Made by a program: the position numbers and the translations under genes
From: Rhodovastum sp963804495
GTDB taxonomy: Bacteria; Pseudomonadota; Alphaproteobacteria; Acetobacterales; Acetobacteraceae
Direction: 5' to 3'
NCBI GenBank assembly: GCA_963804495.1
Contig: CAWDQN010000003.1
Span: 558,001-622,000, forward strand
DNA length: 64,000 nucleotides
The notes under the pieces: model-generated
Databases searched by the model: none
The model's input: only the letters and a program-made list of their open reading frames with translations
Told to the model about the DNA's origin: nothing
Shown: positions 17,440-26,672 of the stretch, piece by piece
Position numbering within the stretch: position 1 is the stretch's first letter
Layout: each line of letters begins with the position of its first letter

Positions 17440-18255
17440 TTACGCCCCGCGCGCGCCGGCCTCGGCGCCGGCGCACACCGCGCTCACGGCGTTCAACAGA
17501 TCGGTGCGCGCGAACGGCTTGGCCAGAGTCAGCACGCCGGGCATCCGCCCGGCCGCGAGTGCCATCTCGGCGGCGAAGGCGGTGATGACCAAGGCGGGCA
17601 GCCCCGGACGCACGTCCGTCGCCCGGCGCACAAGTTCCAGACCGCTCATGCCGGGCATTTCGTAATCGGTCACCAGCACGTCGAGCGGTTCGTCACGGCG
17701 AATGATGTCCAGTGCCGCCTCGGGGCCATGCGCCCGCACCACATCAAACCCGCCCGTACGCAGGAAGGCGCCGACCACCACCAGCACATCGGGTGCATCG
17801 TCCACCAGCAAGGCCCGCTTGCGCCGCCCGTCCGGAAGCGGCGCGGCAGGCGGCGGGAACGCCGGGATCTGCGGCCTTGGCTGGGACCTGTTGACCAGCC
17901 CCTGTACCATAGTGAGCACCAGGTTCCTGGCGTCGGCGTCGTCGATGCGGGCGAAGGCGCTGACCAGGGCCGGCATCTGCTTATCTTGTAGCACCGAGGC
18001 GAGCAGCGTGTCGGGCCAGTGGTCGCTGTCGTCGACGCCGTACAGCCAGCCCAGCGGCGCATCCAGAGCCACCGCGATTCGCAACAAGGTGGCCGCGGAG
18101 ATGGACGTTGTCCCGGTTTCGTAGCGACGTACCTGCGGCACCCGCGAGCCGATGGCGGTGGCCAGATCACGCTGCGACATCCCGGCAATTCGCCGGGCAA
18201 ATCGCACACGGTCAGCCAAGGACCGGTCGAACGGTCCCGAGATACGGCCAGCCAT
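17440..18255 (-). CDS. XRE-type DNA-binding domain fused to a C-terminal receiver domain
   Basis: 271 residues. Residues about 12-75 form a Cro/C1-type helix-turn-helix (ADRVRFARRIAGMSQRDLATAIG...VRRYETGTTSISAATLLRIA). A linker and then a CheY-like receiver follow, with an acidic pocket in ALLVDDAPDVLVV, the phosphoacceptor Asp in LDVLVTDYEMPGMSG, and the conserved Lys in LTLAKPF. Receivers usually precede the output domain, so this order is unusual. ATG 18255 has AAGGAG 8 bases upstream; an in-frame GTG at 18264 sits on that site. No histidine kinase is nearby. It is divergent from the CoA-transferase gene, a plausible target. Confidence 0.85.
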   Translation of the reverse strand: MAGRISGPFDRSLADRVRFARRIAGMSQRDLATAIGSRVPQVRRYETGTTSISAATLLRIAVALDAPLGWLYGVDDSDHWPDTLLASVLQDKQMPALVSAFARIDDADARNLVLTMVQGLVNRSQPRPQIPAFPPPAAPLPDGRRKRALLVDDAPDVLVVVGAFLRTGGFDVVRAHGPEAALDIIRRDEPLDVLVTDYEMPGMSGLELVRRATDVRPGLPALVITAFAAEMALAAGRMPGVLTLAKPFARTDLLNAVSAVCAGAEAGARGA

Positions 18256-18533
18256 GGTCGCCACTCCTTAAAGACGGGCGGCCGTCCACGGGCCGCAGGT
18301 GGTCTGGATCACCGTGGACATGGTTCTGCAACGCAGCGCATGGCTCTGCAAACCAATAAATCCAGGATAGTCTGAGTCGCAGGAGTGGCAGATTACTTTT
18401 ACGAAAAGGTTAGCGCAAGCACGATGGGATGATGCCTTGCCCGCCCGGGTTCACTTTTGGGTGAACTGTCTCCGAATTTGAACAATTCGCCGCGATGATC
18501 CTCGCTGCCCCCGGCCCCGGAGCGCTGCCCGTT

Positions 18534-19938
18534 ATGGTAATCCCCTGTTCTCGCGCCATTCTTGCCCGCCTTCTGGCCGAGGCCGGGGTGCCGGATGGGA
18601 CCGCGCCGCTGGCGGAACTGGCCGGCGTGGAACCGGCGCTGCCATCCAGTTTTCGCGTCGGTGCGGCCGCGCAGGCGGCCATCGCCGCAAGCGGGCTGGC
18701 CGCCGCGGCAATCTGGCGCGCGCGCACCGGCCGGGCGCAGCGTGTCGCGGTGGACATGCGCCATGCCGCCGCGGAGTTCCGCAGCGAGCAGTTTTTTCGC
18801 CACCTTGGCGCTCCGGCCGCCGAGGTGTGGGACAGTATCGCCGGCACCTATCGCTGCGGCGACGGACGCTGGGTGCGGCTGCATACCAATTTCCCCCACC
18901 ATCGCGCCGGCGTGCTGCGGCTGCTCGCCTGCGAGGCGGCACGCGAGAATGTCGCCGCCGCCCTGGCGCGCTGGCAGGCGCCGGACTTCGAGGCCGCCGC
19001 CGCCGAGGCCGGGCTGTGCGTGGCCATGATGCGCAGCTTCAGCGAATGGGACGCGCATCCGGCCGCACAGGCGCTGGCCCACCTTGCGCCGCTGGTGGTG
19101 GAGCGCATCGGCGCGGCGCCCCCGCGCCCCTTCACGCCGGCGGCGGACCGGCCGCTCGCGGGGATGCGGGTGCTCGACCTGACCCGCGTCATTGCCGGGC
19201 CGGTCGGCGGGCGGGTGCTGGCGGCGCACGGCGCCGAGGTTCTGCACATCACCGCGCCGCATTTGCCGGCGATCCCCCAGCTGGTGATGGACGGCGGCCG
19301 CGGCAAATTGTCCGCACAGCTCGATTTGCGCGACCCGGCCGCGCGGGCGGTGTTGCGCGGGCTGGTGGACGGGACGGATGCGATGGTGCAGTCGTACCGG
19401 CCCGGCGCCCTGGCAGCATTCGGGTTCGGCGCGGAGGCGCTGGCGGCGCAACGCCCGGGCATCGTGGTGGCGACGCTGTCGGCCTATGGCGAGACCGGCC
19501 CCTGGGGCGGGCGGCGCGGGTTCGAACTCGCTGGTGCAAACCGCCACCGGCTTCAATTCAGCCGAGGCCGAGGCGGCTGGCATCGAAGGTCCAAGACCCC
19601 TGCCCTGCCAGGCGCTGGACCATGCGTCCGGGTATTTCCTGGCGCTCGGCGTCATGGCGGCGCGGCTGCGGCAGGCGCGGGAGGGCGGCAGTTGGCTGGT
19701 TCGGGTGACGCTCGCCGGCACCGGGCTGTGGCTGCGCGGCCTGGGCCGGCTGGCGGACGGGTTCGCCGCGCGCGATCCGGGCGAAGCGGGCGTGGCGGAT
19801 CTGCTGTATGACGACGACAGCGGCTTCGGGCCGGTGCGGGCAGTACGGCATGCGGCGCTGCTGTCGGAGACGCCGGCCAGGTGGGTGCGGCCGACGGTAC
19901 CGTTGGGCACGCATCCAGCGGCCTGGACGGGAATATGA
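18534..19938 (+). pseudogene. CaiB/BaiF (family III) CoA-transferase, frame broken at 19525-19526
   Basis: Family III CoA-transferases move CoA between carboxylic acids. The first frame holds VAVDMRHAAAEFRSE, then RPLAGMRVLDLTRVIAGPVGG, VLAAHGAEVLHI and LVVATLSAYGETGPWGGRRGF. Where homologues read RGFDSLVQTATGF, the frame breaks. Removing one A in GAACTC (19524-19529) restores D-S-L-V-Q-T-A-T-G-F and continues in the +1 frame to WTGI at 19938, giving about 467 residues. The ATG at 18534 has GGAG 12 bases upstream; one at 18495 lacks a site. It may be intact in the organism if the A is a sequence error. Confidence 0.78.
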
Positions 19939-20044
19939 CCGAGAAAATTCGTTGTCACAAGGTTCGGGCGAAGACTACCGTTCGCGCCGGCCAGGCAAAA
20001 TCGCCGGCTGTTCGGGAAACGTCGGATCAAAGGAGAAGCTGGCC

Positions 20045-21256
20045 GTGCTGCAAGGAAAAGTGCTGGTAGCCCAGGGCGGCGGTCCGACCGCGGTCATCAA
20101 TCAGTCGCTCGTGGGCGTGGTGCTGGAAGCGCGGAAATTTCGCAATGTCAGCCTTGTTTACGGCGCGCTGCACGGCGTGCGGGGGATCGTGGATGAGGAA
20201 CTCGTCGATCTGACGCAGGAGACCACGCATAATCTGGAAATGGTCGGCGAGACACCGTCCTCGGCGCTGGGTTCGACCCGCGACAAGCCGGACCTGAAAT
20301 ATTGCCACCAGATCTTCGAGGTCCTGAAGGCGCACGATATAAGGTATTTCTTCTATATCGGCGGCAATGATTCGTCCGACACGGTCCGCATCGTCGCCGA
20401 GGAGGCGCGCCGCGCCGGCCACCCGATCCGCTGCATCCATATCCCCAAGACGATCGACAACGATCTGGTTCTGAACGACCACACGCCGGGCTTTCCCTCG
20501 GCGGCGCGGTTCGTCGTGCAGTCTTTCCTGGGCGCCAATCTCGACAACCGCTCGCTGCCGGGCGTGTATATCGGCGTCATCATGGGCCGCCATGCCGGGT
20601 TCCTGACCGCCGCCGCGGCGCTGGGCAAGAAGTTCCCGGACGACGGGCCGCACATGGTCTATGTGCCGGAGCGCGTGTTCCGGGCCGACGATTTCCTCGC
20701 CGACGTGCGGCGAACGGTCGATCGGTTCGGCCGCTGCGTGGTGGCGGTGTCGGAGGGTATTCACGACGAGTCCGGCACCCCGATCATCACCAAGTTCGCC
20801 AAGCAGATCGAGCACGATGCGCATGGCAATGTGCAGCTGTCCGGCACCGGGGAGCTTGCCGGGTTGTTGTGCGATCAGGTCAAGGAGAAGCTCGGCATCA
20901 GCCGGGTGCGCGGCGATACGTTCGGCTATTTGCAGCGCTCCTTCGCCGGCTGCGTCTCCGACGTGGACCAGCGCGAGGCGCGCGAGGTCGGCGAGAAGGC
21001 GGTGCAATACGCCATGTGGGGCGAGCGGGACGGCTCGGTGGTGATCGAGCGGACGGGGTATTACTCGGTGGATTACCGGCTGGCCCCGCTCGAGGACGTG
21101 GCCGGCAAGACGCGCACCATGCCGGACGAATTCCTTACCGGGAGCGGCACCGACGTGACCGATGCGTTCCGGCTGTATCTGCGTCCGCTGCTCGGAAAGG
21201 CGATGCCGGACGCGTACCGGCTGCGGCACAACAAGGTGGCGAAGGTTTTGAAGTAA
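20045..21256 (+). CDS. pfp: Pyrophosphate-dependent-type 6-phosphofructokinase
   Basis: 403-residue PFKA-family enzyme converting fructose-6-phosphate to fructose-1,6-bisphosphate. The motifs point to PPi rather than ATP as donor: GGNDSSDT at the phosphate-donor loop (Asp rather than Gly at the second position), and the substrate motif HIPKTIDNDL with the PKTIDND lysine. VAQGGGPTAVINQSL opens the protein, and MGRHAGFLTAAAAL is the family's hexose-phosphate segment. The reaction is reversible, so it can serve glycolysis or gluconeogenesis. GTG 20045 has AAGGAG 9 bases upstream. glpX lies 3 kb away. Confidence 0.92.
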   Translation: MLQGKVLVAQGGGPTAVINQSLVGVVLEARKFRNVSLVYGALHGVRGIVDEELVDLTQETTHNLEMVGETPSSALGSTRDKPDLKYCHQIFEVLKAHDIRYFFYIGGNDSSDTVRIVAEEARRAGHPIRCIHIPKTIDNDLVLNDHTPGFPSAARFVVQSFLGANLDNRSLPGVYIGVIMGRHAGFLTAAAALGKKFPDDGPHMVYVPERVFRADDFLADVRRTVDRFGRCVVAVSEGIHDESGTPIITKFAKQIEHDAHGNVQLSGTGELAGLLCDQVKEKLGISRVRGDTFGYLQRSFAGCVSDVDQREAREVGEKAVQYAMWGERDGSVVIERTGYYSVDYRLAPLEDVAGKTRTMPDEFLTGSGTDVTDAFRLYLRPLLGKAMPDAYRLRHNKVAKVLK

Positions 21257-21342
21257 GAGCGTCGGTTTTTGGGGATGCGCAGGGCGGAACGATGAAGCAC
21301 ATGCCGCCCCACGCTTTCTGCCTCGGCAGCTTGGATCACAAT

Positions 21343-21627
21343 ATGAGAAACAAACTAACTGACAGGCAAATTTGGATTTTTAACAAAATAAAACAAGACA
21401 AAGCGCCAGAGCAGAAAGCAATCATTGATAAATATCTTGCGGGAGCACTCGCCGGACCCATTTGCGGGCAAGAAATAGAGGCGCTGTGCGGTTTATTATA
21501 TGATGAATTTCATATCAGCGGAATTCATCCGAATTACGAGCCAAACGAATACGGTATAGAAGTTGAAAACCTATTGGACGTCATCAACAGACCTAGGCTT
21601 GATAAAGCCACCGAACGCAACCTCTAA
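21343..21627 (+). CDS. AT-rich orphan gene, unknown function
   Basis: 94 residues from ATG 21343: MRNKLTDRQIWIFNKIKQDK at the start, an acidic helical middle (GQEIEALCGLLYDEFHISG) and VENLLDVINRPRL near the end. An in-frame ATG at 21292 would add 17 residues. Codons are markedly AT-rich (AAA, ATT, AAT, TTT) compared with all neighbours, and a T-rich terminator follows, both signs of recent acquisition. Small size and acidity would fit an immunity protein or anti-toxin-like protein, but no family was recognised. Confidence 0.6.
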   Translation: MRNKLTDRQIWIFNKIKQDKAPEQKAIIDKYLAGALAGPICGQEIEALCGLLYDEFHISGIHPNYEPNEYGIEVENLLDVINRPRLDKATERNL

Positions 21628-21633
21628 ATGGAT

Positions 21634-21677
21634 AAAAGTTTTTTGCTTCTTTTTTGAAAAAAACAAAAAACTTTTTT
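21634..21677 (+). terminator. AT-rich hairpin with T-run
   Basis: A 12-bp stem (21634-21645 with 21664-21675) encloses an inner T-run/A-run pair and is followed by a T tract. It lies 7 bases after the AT-rich orphan gene and just before the convergent bfr end, so it could terminate both. Confidence 0.75.
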
Positions 21678-21695
21678 CCGTTTGTTTGCGTGCCG

Positions 21696-22196
21696 TCAGT
21701 CCGGCGCCTGGCCCTCCTGGTCGGGCGCGGCGGCGCTGTTCAGCTGGATGTAGTTCTGAATTCCGATCAACTTGATCAGGTCGAACTGACGCTCAAGAAA
21801 ATCCACATGCTCCTCCTCGGCGTCGAGAATCCGGCGAAGCAGATCGCGTGAGACGTAGTCGCGCACGCTCTCGCAATAGGCGATCCCCTCGCGCAGATCG
21901 GCTGTGGCCTTCTCCTCGAGCGTCAGGTCGGCCTGCAAAATCTCCTCGACCGTCTGACCCACCAGCACCTGGTCCAGGCGCTGCACATTGGGCAACCCGT
22001 CGAGGAACAGGATGCGCTCGATCAGCCAGTCGGCATGCTTCATCTCGTCGATGGATTCGTGATACTCGTGCTGACCCAGCTTCGTCACCCCCCAGTGGCG
22101 CAGAGTGCGCGCATGCAGGAAATACTGGTTGATCGCGGTCAGCTCATTGGTCAGCTGAGTGTTCAGATGTTCGATGACTTTCGGGTCGCGCAGCAT
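21696..22196 (-). CDS. bfr: Bacterioferritin
   Basis: 166-residue iron-storage subunit of a 24-mer with haem at the dimer interface. All ferroxidase ligands are present at canonical positions: E18, E51, H54, E94, E127 and H130. The haem ligand M52 lies in DEMKHADWLIER. ATG 22196 has AGGAG about 7 bases upstream. The bacterioferritin-associated ferredoxin gene lies 58 bases upstream on the same strand, so iron storage and release proteins form one unit. No obvious Fur or Irr box was identified. Confidence 0.97.
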   Translation of the reverse strand: MLRDPKVIEHLNTQLTNELTAINQYFLHARTLRHWGVTKLGQHEYHESIDEMKHADWLIERILFLDGLPNVQRLDQVLVGQTVEEILQADLTLEEKATADLREGIAYCESVRDYVSRDLLRRILDAEEEHVDFLERQFDLIKLIGIQNYIQLNSAAAPDQEGQAPD

Positions 22197-22254
22197 GCAT
22201 CGCTCCTAACGCCTTGTCCGGCAGTTGACCACAATCCGCACCCGCGCCGCCAGA

Positions 22255-22470
22255 CTATGCCGGGACGGGCAGGCTCTCGGCAGCCGCCTCGGCGGGTTTG
22301 GCGCCGGCGGCGGATTGGTTCACCAAGGCGAGCAGCTTGCGCACGCAGGTCCCGCATTGCACCCGGCAACGACAGGCGGTGAAAACTTCCAGTGGGCGAC
22401 GCGCGCCGGCAACCGTCGCCGCATAATGGATGTCACGATCGGTGAGCGCATTACAAATGCAGATGTACAC
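22255..22470 (-). CDS. bfd: Bacterioferritin-associated ferredoxin
   Basis: 71-residue [2Fe-2S] protein that docks on bacterioferritin and reduces its stored iron for release. The cluster ligands are visible: C4 and C6 in MYICICNAL, and C39 and C42 in CRVQCGTC; two further cysteines (C33, C35) precede them. The alanine-rich tail after residue 55 is longer than in E. coli Bfd. It begins with GTG 22470 and AAGGA lies about 12 bases upstream. It precedes bfr in a two-gene unit. Confidence 0.92.
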   Translation of the reverse strand: MYICICNALTDRDIHYAATVAGARRPLEVFTACRCRVQCGTCVRKLLALVNQSAAGAKPAEAAAESLPVPA

Positions 22471-22536
22471 GACGCGCGCAATCCTTGTTGGGCCTGACCA
22501 AGTCGTAGCTCAATTGCGAACAACTCGCAATCGTGA

Positions 22537-24339
22537 TCAGGCCGGCGCCGCGTCGGTGATGATGAAGCCGGCGCTGACCGAACCGTTCCATTCCTCGGCA
22601 CGCAGATGCCCGGCCAGATGCAGGGGCATGCCATCCCGGCGCAACAGCGCATCGGCCAGCGCGCCCTCGCGGGCGCGGAACTTCATCGCCTTCAGCCGCC
22701 CTCCGCCCCCCTCGCCTTCCACGAAGGCGCGGATGCTGGCGCCCTCGCGGCCGACACGGTCGGCGCGCAGCACCCGCACCCGCGGGAGAATCAGCACCGG
22801 CTCGTCGTTGCCGTTGCCAAATGGCGCCAAGCGCGCCAGCTGCTGCGCCAGCTCGGTCGTGCAACCAGGCACCGCCACTGTCCCCTCCACCGGCAGATCG
22901 GCCGCCGACGGCAGGCCGGAGGCCGCGGCCAGGCGCTCGTCCAGGAAGGCATGGAACGCCGCCAGTCCGGACCTGGCCAGCGAGAACCCCGCCGCCATTG
23001 CGTGGCCGCCACCGGTCAGCAGCATGCCGCTCTGCCGGGCGGCGATGACGGCGGCACCCAGGTCAATGCCGGTCACCGACCGGCCGCTGCCCTTGGCAAT
23101 GCCCTCGGCGAGCGCGGCGACACAGGCTGGGCGGTTGAACCGCTCCTTGATGCGCCCGGCGACAATGCCGACCACGCCGGGATGCCATTCCTCCCCGGCG
23201 ACCAGCACGGCGGCACGGCCGGCGGCGATCTGCAGCTCCGCCGCCGCCATCGCCGCGTCCAGCATCGGCGCCTCGACCATCTGCCGCTGCCGGTTCACCG
23301 CATCGAGCGTGGCGGCCAGGGCGCGCGCCTCGACCGGATCGTCACACAGCAGCAGGCGCAGGCCGAGATCGGACTCGCTGATGCGCCCGCCGGCATTGAT
23401 GCGCGGGCCGAGCGCGTAGCCGAGCGTGGCGGCGGTCGGCCGGTCCTTGACCAGCGCCACCTCCAACAGCGCGGCGATGCCCGGCCGTTCGCGGCGTGCC
23501 ATCACCCGCAGCCCCTGGGCGACAAAGGCCCGGTTCAGCCCGGTCAGCGGCATGACGTCGCACACCGTGGCCAGGGCCACGATGTCGAGCAGGCCCAGCA
23601 GGTCGGGCTCGCGGTGGCGGGCGAAGTAGCCGGTGCGGCGCAATTCGCGCACCGTGCCGATGGCGGTGAGGAAGGCGATGCCGGCGGCGCACAGCATCCC
23701 CAGGCCGGAACGGCAATCCAACCGGTTCGGGTTGACGGTGGCCAGGACCGCGGGCGGCGGGCCTTCCGCCTTGTGGTGGTCCAGAACCACTACGTCGGCG
23801 CGGCCGTGCAAACAGGCCAGCGCCTCGCCCGCGGCGGTGCCGCAATCGACGCAGACCAGCAGCGTGGCCCCGCGCGCCGCCAGTGCTTCCAGCACCGGCA
23901 CATTGGGGCCATAACCCTCGGTCATGCGGTCCGGCACGTGCGGGAACACCCTGCAGCCCAGACCGCGCAGGAAGCCGGTCATCAGCGCCGCGCTGCAGGC
24001 GCCGTCCACGTCGTAGTCGCCGAACACCGCCACCGTCTCGCCGCGCCGTACCGCGTCGGCCAGCCGCGCGGCGGCGCGGTCCATATCGCACAGCACGGAC
24101 GGGTCAGGCAGCAAAGCGCGCAGCGTCGGCTCGAGGAAATCCGACGCCGCCTCCAGCCCGACCCCGCGCGCCGCCAGCAGCCGGCCGACGATTTCGGGCA
24201 GGCCGAGGCGCTGGGCAATGCCCAGGCCCACCCGATCCTCGCCCTGCCGCCAGATCCAGCGGCGGTTGCTTAGGCTGCAGGTGACGCCGAGCACCGGCGC
24301 CGCCTCCGCCTCGCTCAAAGACCTCTCACCAGAACGCAC
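22537..24339 (-). CDS. recJ: Single-stranded-DNA-specific exonuclease RecJ
   Basis: 600-residue DHH-family 5'-3' exonuclease acting in RecF-type recombination, mismatch repair and base excision repair. The metal-binding motifs are intact: VFGDYDVDGACSAAL (motif I), VCVDCG (motif II), VLDHHKAEG (motif III DHH), and the C-terminal DHHA1 segment GSGRSVTGIDLG...GGGHAMAAGFSL. The start is GTG 24339; a TTG six codons downstream, preceded by GAGAGG, is an alternative. It begins four bases before the glpX stop region, as the last gene of a four-gene run. Confidence 0.95.
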   Translation of the reverse strand: MRSGERSLSEAEAAPVLGVTCSLSNRRWIWRQGEDRVGLGIAQRLGLPEIVGRLLAARGVGLEAASDFLEPTLRALLPDPSVLCDMDRAAARLADAVRRGETVAVFGDYDVDGACSAALMTGFLRGLGCRVFPHVPDRMTEGYGPNVPVLEALAARGATLLVCVDCGTAAGEALACLHGRADVVVLDHHKAEGPPPAVLATVNPNRLDCRSGLGMLCAAGIAFLTAIGTVRELRRTGYFARHREPDLLGLLDIVALATVCDVMPLTGLNRAFVAQGLRVMARRERPGIAALLEVALVKDRPTAATLGYALGPRINAGGRISESDLGLRLLLCDDPVEARALAATLDAVNRQRQMVEAPMLDAAMAAAELQIAAGRAAVLVAGEEWHPGVVGIVAGRIKERFNRPACVAALAEGIAKGSGRSVTGIDLGAAVIAARQSGMLLTGGGHAMAAGFSLARSGLAAFHAFLDERLAAASGLPSAADLPVEGTVAVPGCTTELAQQLARLAPFGNGNDEPVLILPRVRVLRADRVGREGASIRAFVEGEGGGGRLKAMKFRAREGALADALLRRDGMPLHLAGHLRAEEWNGSVSAGFIITDAAPA

Positions 24340-24342
24340 CCA

Positions 24343-25353
24343 TCAACGCGGGGCCAGCAACGCCTGGGCACAGGGATTGACGTTATGGTTGTGGTGCGCC
24401 TCGATGTAACGGACCGTTCCCGAACGGCTGCGCATCACCACCGAATGGGTGATCGCGTGGTGGCCCTGGCGGTGCACGCCGCGCAGCATCGGGCCGCTGG
24501 TGACGCCGGTGGCGGCGAACATCACGTCGCCCTTGGCCAGTTCCAGGATGTCGAACTTGCGATGCGGGTCGGTGATGCCCATGGACAGAGCGCGGGCGAT
24601 CTGCTCCTCGTTCTCGAAGATCAGGCGGCCCTGCATCTGCCCGCCGACGCAGCGCAAGGCCGCCGCCGCCAGCACGCCCTCGGGGGCGCCGCCGATGCCG
24701 AAGAAAATGTCCACCCCGCTGTCGGGCTGGGTGGTCGCCATCACGCCGGCCACGTCGCCGTCGCTGATCAGCATGATGCGCGCGCCGAGGGCGCGGATGC
24801 GGCTGATTTTGTCTTCATGCCGGTCGCGGTCCAGCAGACAGGCCACCAGGTCGCTCACGTCGCAGTCCTTGGCGCGGGCGAGGTTATGCAGGTTCTCCTC
24901 GACCGAGGCGTCGATGTCCACCACCCCTGGGGGCAGGCCGCCACCGACGGCGATCTTGTCCATGTAGATGTCGGGCGCGTGCAGGAAATTGCCGCGCTCG
25001 GCCAGCGCAATCACCGCCAGCGCGTTCGGGCCGCCCTTGGCGCACAGGTTAGTGCCCTCCAGCGGGTCGACCGCGATGTCCATCGCCGGGCCGCCGCGGC
25101 CGACTTTCTCGCCGATATAGAGCATCGGCGCCTCGTCCATTTCGCCTTCGCCGATCACCACCGTGCCGTCGATTGCCACCGCATCGAAGGCGCGGCGCAT
25201 GGCGGTCACCGCCGCGCCATCGGCCTCGTTCTTGTTCCCCATGCCCATCCAGCGGCTGGCGGCCAGGGCGGCGGCTTCAGTGACGCGCACCAGCTCCAGC
25301 GCCAGATTGCGGCCGCTGACAAGCTCGCGGACAACGTTCTCTTGTATCGACAT
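24343..25353 (-). CDS. glpX: Fructose-1,6-bisphosphatase class II
   Basis: 336 residues. Hydrolyses fructose-1,6-bisphosphate in gluconeogenesis and, in some bacteria, also sedoheptulose bisphosphate. The conserved motifs are GMGNKNEADGAAVTAMR, VVIGEGEMDEAPML, DIAVDPLEGT (metal site) and FFGIGGAPEGVLAAAAL. A strong AGGAGGAG lies 7 bases before ATG 25353. It lies 26 bases downstream of hom on the same strand. Together with the reversible PPi-type phosphofructokinase it covers both directions of the fructose-phosphate step. Confidence 0.96.
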   Translation of the reverse strand: MSIQENVVRELVSGRNLALELVRVTEAAALAASRWMGMGNKNEADGAAVTAMRRAFDAVAIDGTVVIGEGEMDEAPMLYIGEKVGRGGPAMDIAVDPLEGTNLCAKGGPNALAVIALAERGNFLHAPDIYMDKIAVGGGLPPGVVDIDASVEENLHNLARAKDCDVSDLVACLLDRDRHEDKISRIRALGARIMLISDGDVAGVMATTQPDSGVDIFFGIGGAPEGVLAAAALRCVGGQMQGRLIFENEEQIARALSMGITDPHRKFDILELAKGDVMFAATGVTSGPMLRGVHRQGHHAITHSVVMRSRSGTVRYIEAHHNHNVNPCAQALLAPR

Positions 25354-25379
25354 GACGTCGCTCCTCCTGAAGCGTTTGT

Positions 25380-26672
25380 TCAGCCCGGTTCGATCCGGAT
25401 CACGGCAGGGTCTTCGAGCACGGCATCGAGCGCGGCGATACGAACCAGCGCCGCCCGCATCGCCGCCTCATGGGTTTCATGCATCACCATCACGATCGGT
25501 ACCGCCTCGCCGGGGCTGCGACCGCGTTGCAGCATGCTCTCCAGCGAAATGCCCTGGTCGCGCAGCACCGCGGTCACGTCGGCGATCACGCCGGGACGGT
25601 CCACCACCATGAGGCGCAGGTAATAGGCGCCGACATGCGCCTCGATCGGCACCGAGGGCGCATCGCTGAGCGCGCCCGAGGCCGCACCCCATACCGGCGC
25701 GAAGCGGCCGCGGGCGATGTCGATAAGATCGGCCACCACCGCCGAGGCGGTCGGCCCGGCGCCGGCGCCGCGGCCTTCCAACATGATCCGGCCGACGAAA
25801 TCGCCTTCCGCCACCACGGCGTTGAACACCCCGTCCACCCGTGCGATCGGCGCCGATTGCGGCACCATGCAGGGATGCACCCGCGCTTCCACCCCCGCCT
25901 CGGTCTGCCGGGCGATGCCGAGCAGCTTGATGCGGTAGCCGAGTTCGCCGGCGAACGCGATGTCGAGGGCGGAGACGCGGCGGATGCCCTCAACATGCAC
26001 GGCGCCGAAGGCCACCGGCCGGCCGAACGCCAGCGCGGCCAGAATGGCCAGCTTGTGCGCGGCGTCGATGCCGTCGATGTCGAAAGCCGGGTCGGCTTCC
26101 GCGTAGCCGAGCTTCTGCGCCTCGGCCAGCACGTCGGCGAACTCGCGGCCGTGCTCGCGCATGACCGTGAGGATGTAATTGCAGGTGCCGTTGAGGATGC
26201 CGGCGACGCGGGCGATGCGGTTGCCGGCCAGACCCTCGCGCAGCGCCTTGATCACCGGAATGCCGCCGGCCACCGCCGCCTCGAAGGCCAGCGGCACGCC
26301 GGTGCGCTCGGCGGCGGCGGCCAGCGCTGCCCCGTGCACCGCCAGCAGCGCCTTGTTGGCGGTGACCACCGGTTTGCCGGAGGCCAGCGAGGCCTCGACC
26401 AGGGCGCGGCCCGGCCCTTCCGACCCGCCGATCAGTTCCACCACCACGTCCACCGACGGATCGTCGGCAAGCGCCACCGGGTCGTCATACCAGCGCAGCC
26501 CGCCCAGCGGCACGCCGCGGTCGCGCGAACGGTCGCGGGCGGAGACCGCGGTGACGGCGACCGGCCGGCCGGCGCGCGCGCTCACCACATCGGCATTGTC
26601 GCGCAGCAGCCGGAGCACGCCGATGCCGACCGTGCCCAGACCGGCGACGCCGACCGAAAGCGGGCGCGTCAT
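25380..26672 (-). CDS. hom: Homoserine dehydrogenase
   Basis: 430-residue enzyme reducing aspartate semialdehyde to homoserine for methionine and threonine synthesis. The Rossmann motif is VGVAGLGTVGIGVLRLL. The catalytic domain has VTANKALLAVHG, GGIPVIKALREGL, ILNGTCNYIL and the signature YAEADPAFDIDGIDAAHKLA. A C-terminal ACT domain (LMVVDRPGVIADVTAVLRDQ) suggests feedback regulation by an amino acid. ATG 26672 overlaps the stop of the upstream aminotransferase gene as ATGA, indicating coupled translation. Confidence 0.97.
   Translation of the reverse strand: MTRPLSVGVAGLGTVGIGVLRLLRDNADVVSARAGRPVAVTAVSARDRSRDRGVPLGGLRWYDDPVALADDPSVDVVVELIGGSEGPGRALVEASLASGKPVVTANKALLAVHGAALAAAAERTGVPLAFEAAVAGGIPVIKALREGLAGNRIARVAGILNGTCNYILTVMREHGREFADVLAEAQKLGYAEADPAFDIDGIDAAHKLAILAALAFGRPVAFGAVHVEGIRRVSALDIAFAGELGYRIKLLGIARQTEAGVEARVHPCMVPQSAPIARVDGVFNAVVAEGDFVGRIMLEGRGAGAGPTASAVVADLIDIARGRFAPVWGAASGALSDAPSVPIEAHVGAYYLRLMVVDRPGVIADVTAVLRDQGISLESMLQRGRSPGEAVPIVMVMHETHEAAMRAALVRIAALDAVLEDPAVIRIEPG

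Noticed and set aside
22606..24273. 555-codon plus-strand ORF opposite recJ
   Set aside because: Shadow frame; recJ has all DHH motifs on the other strand.
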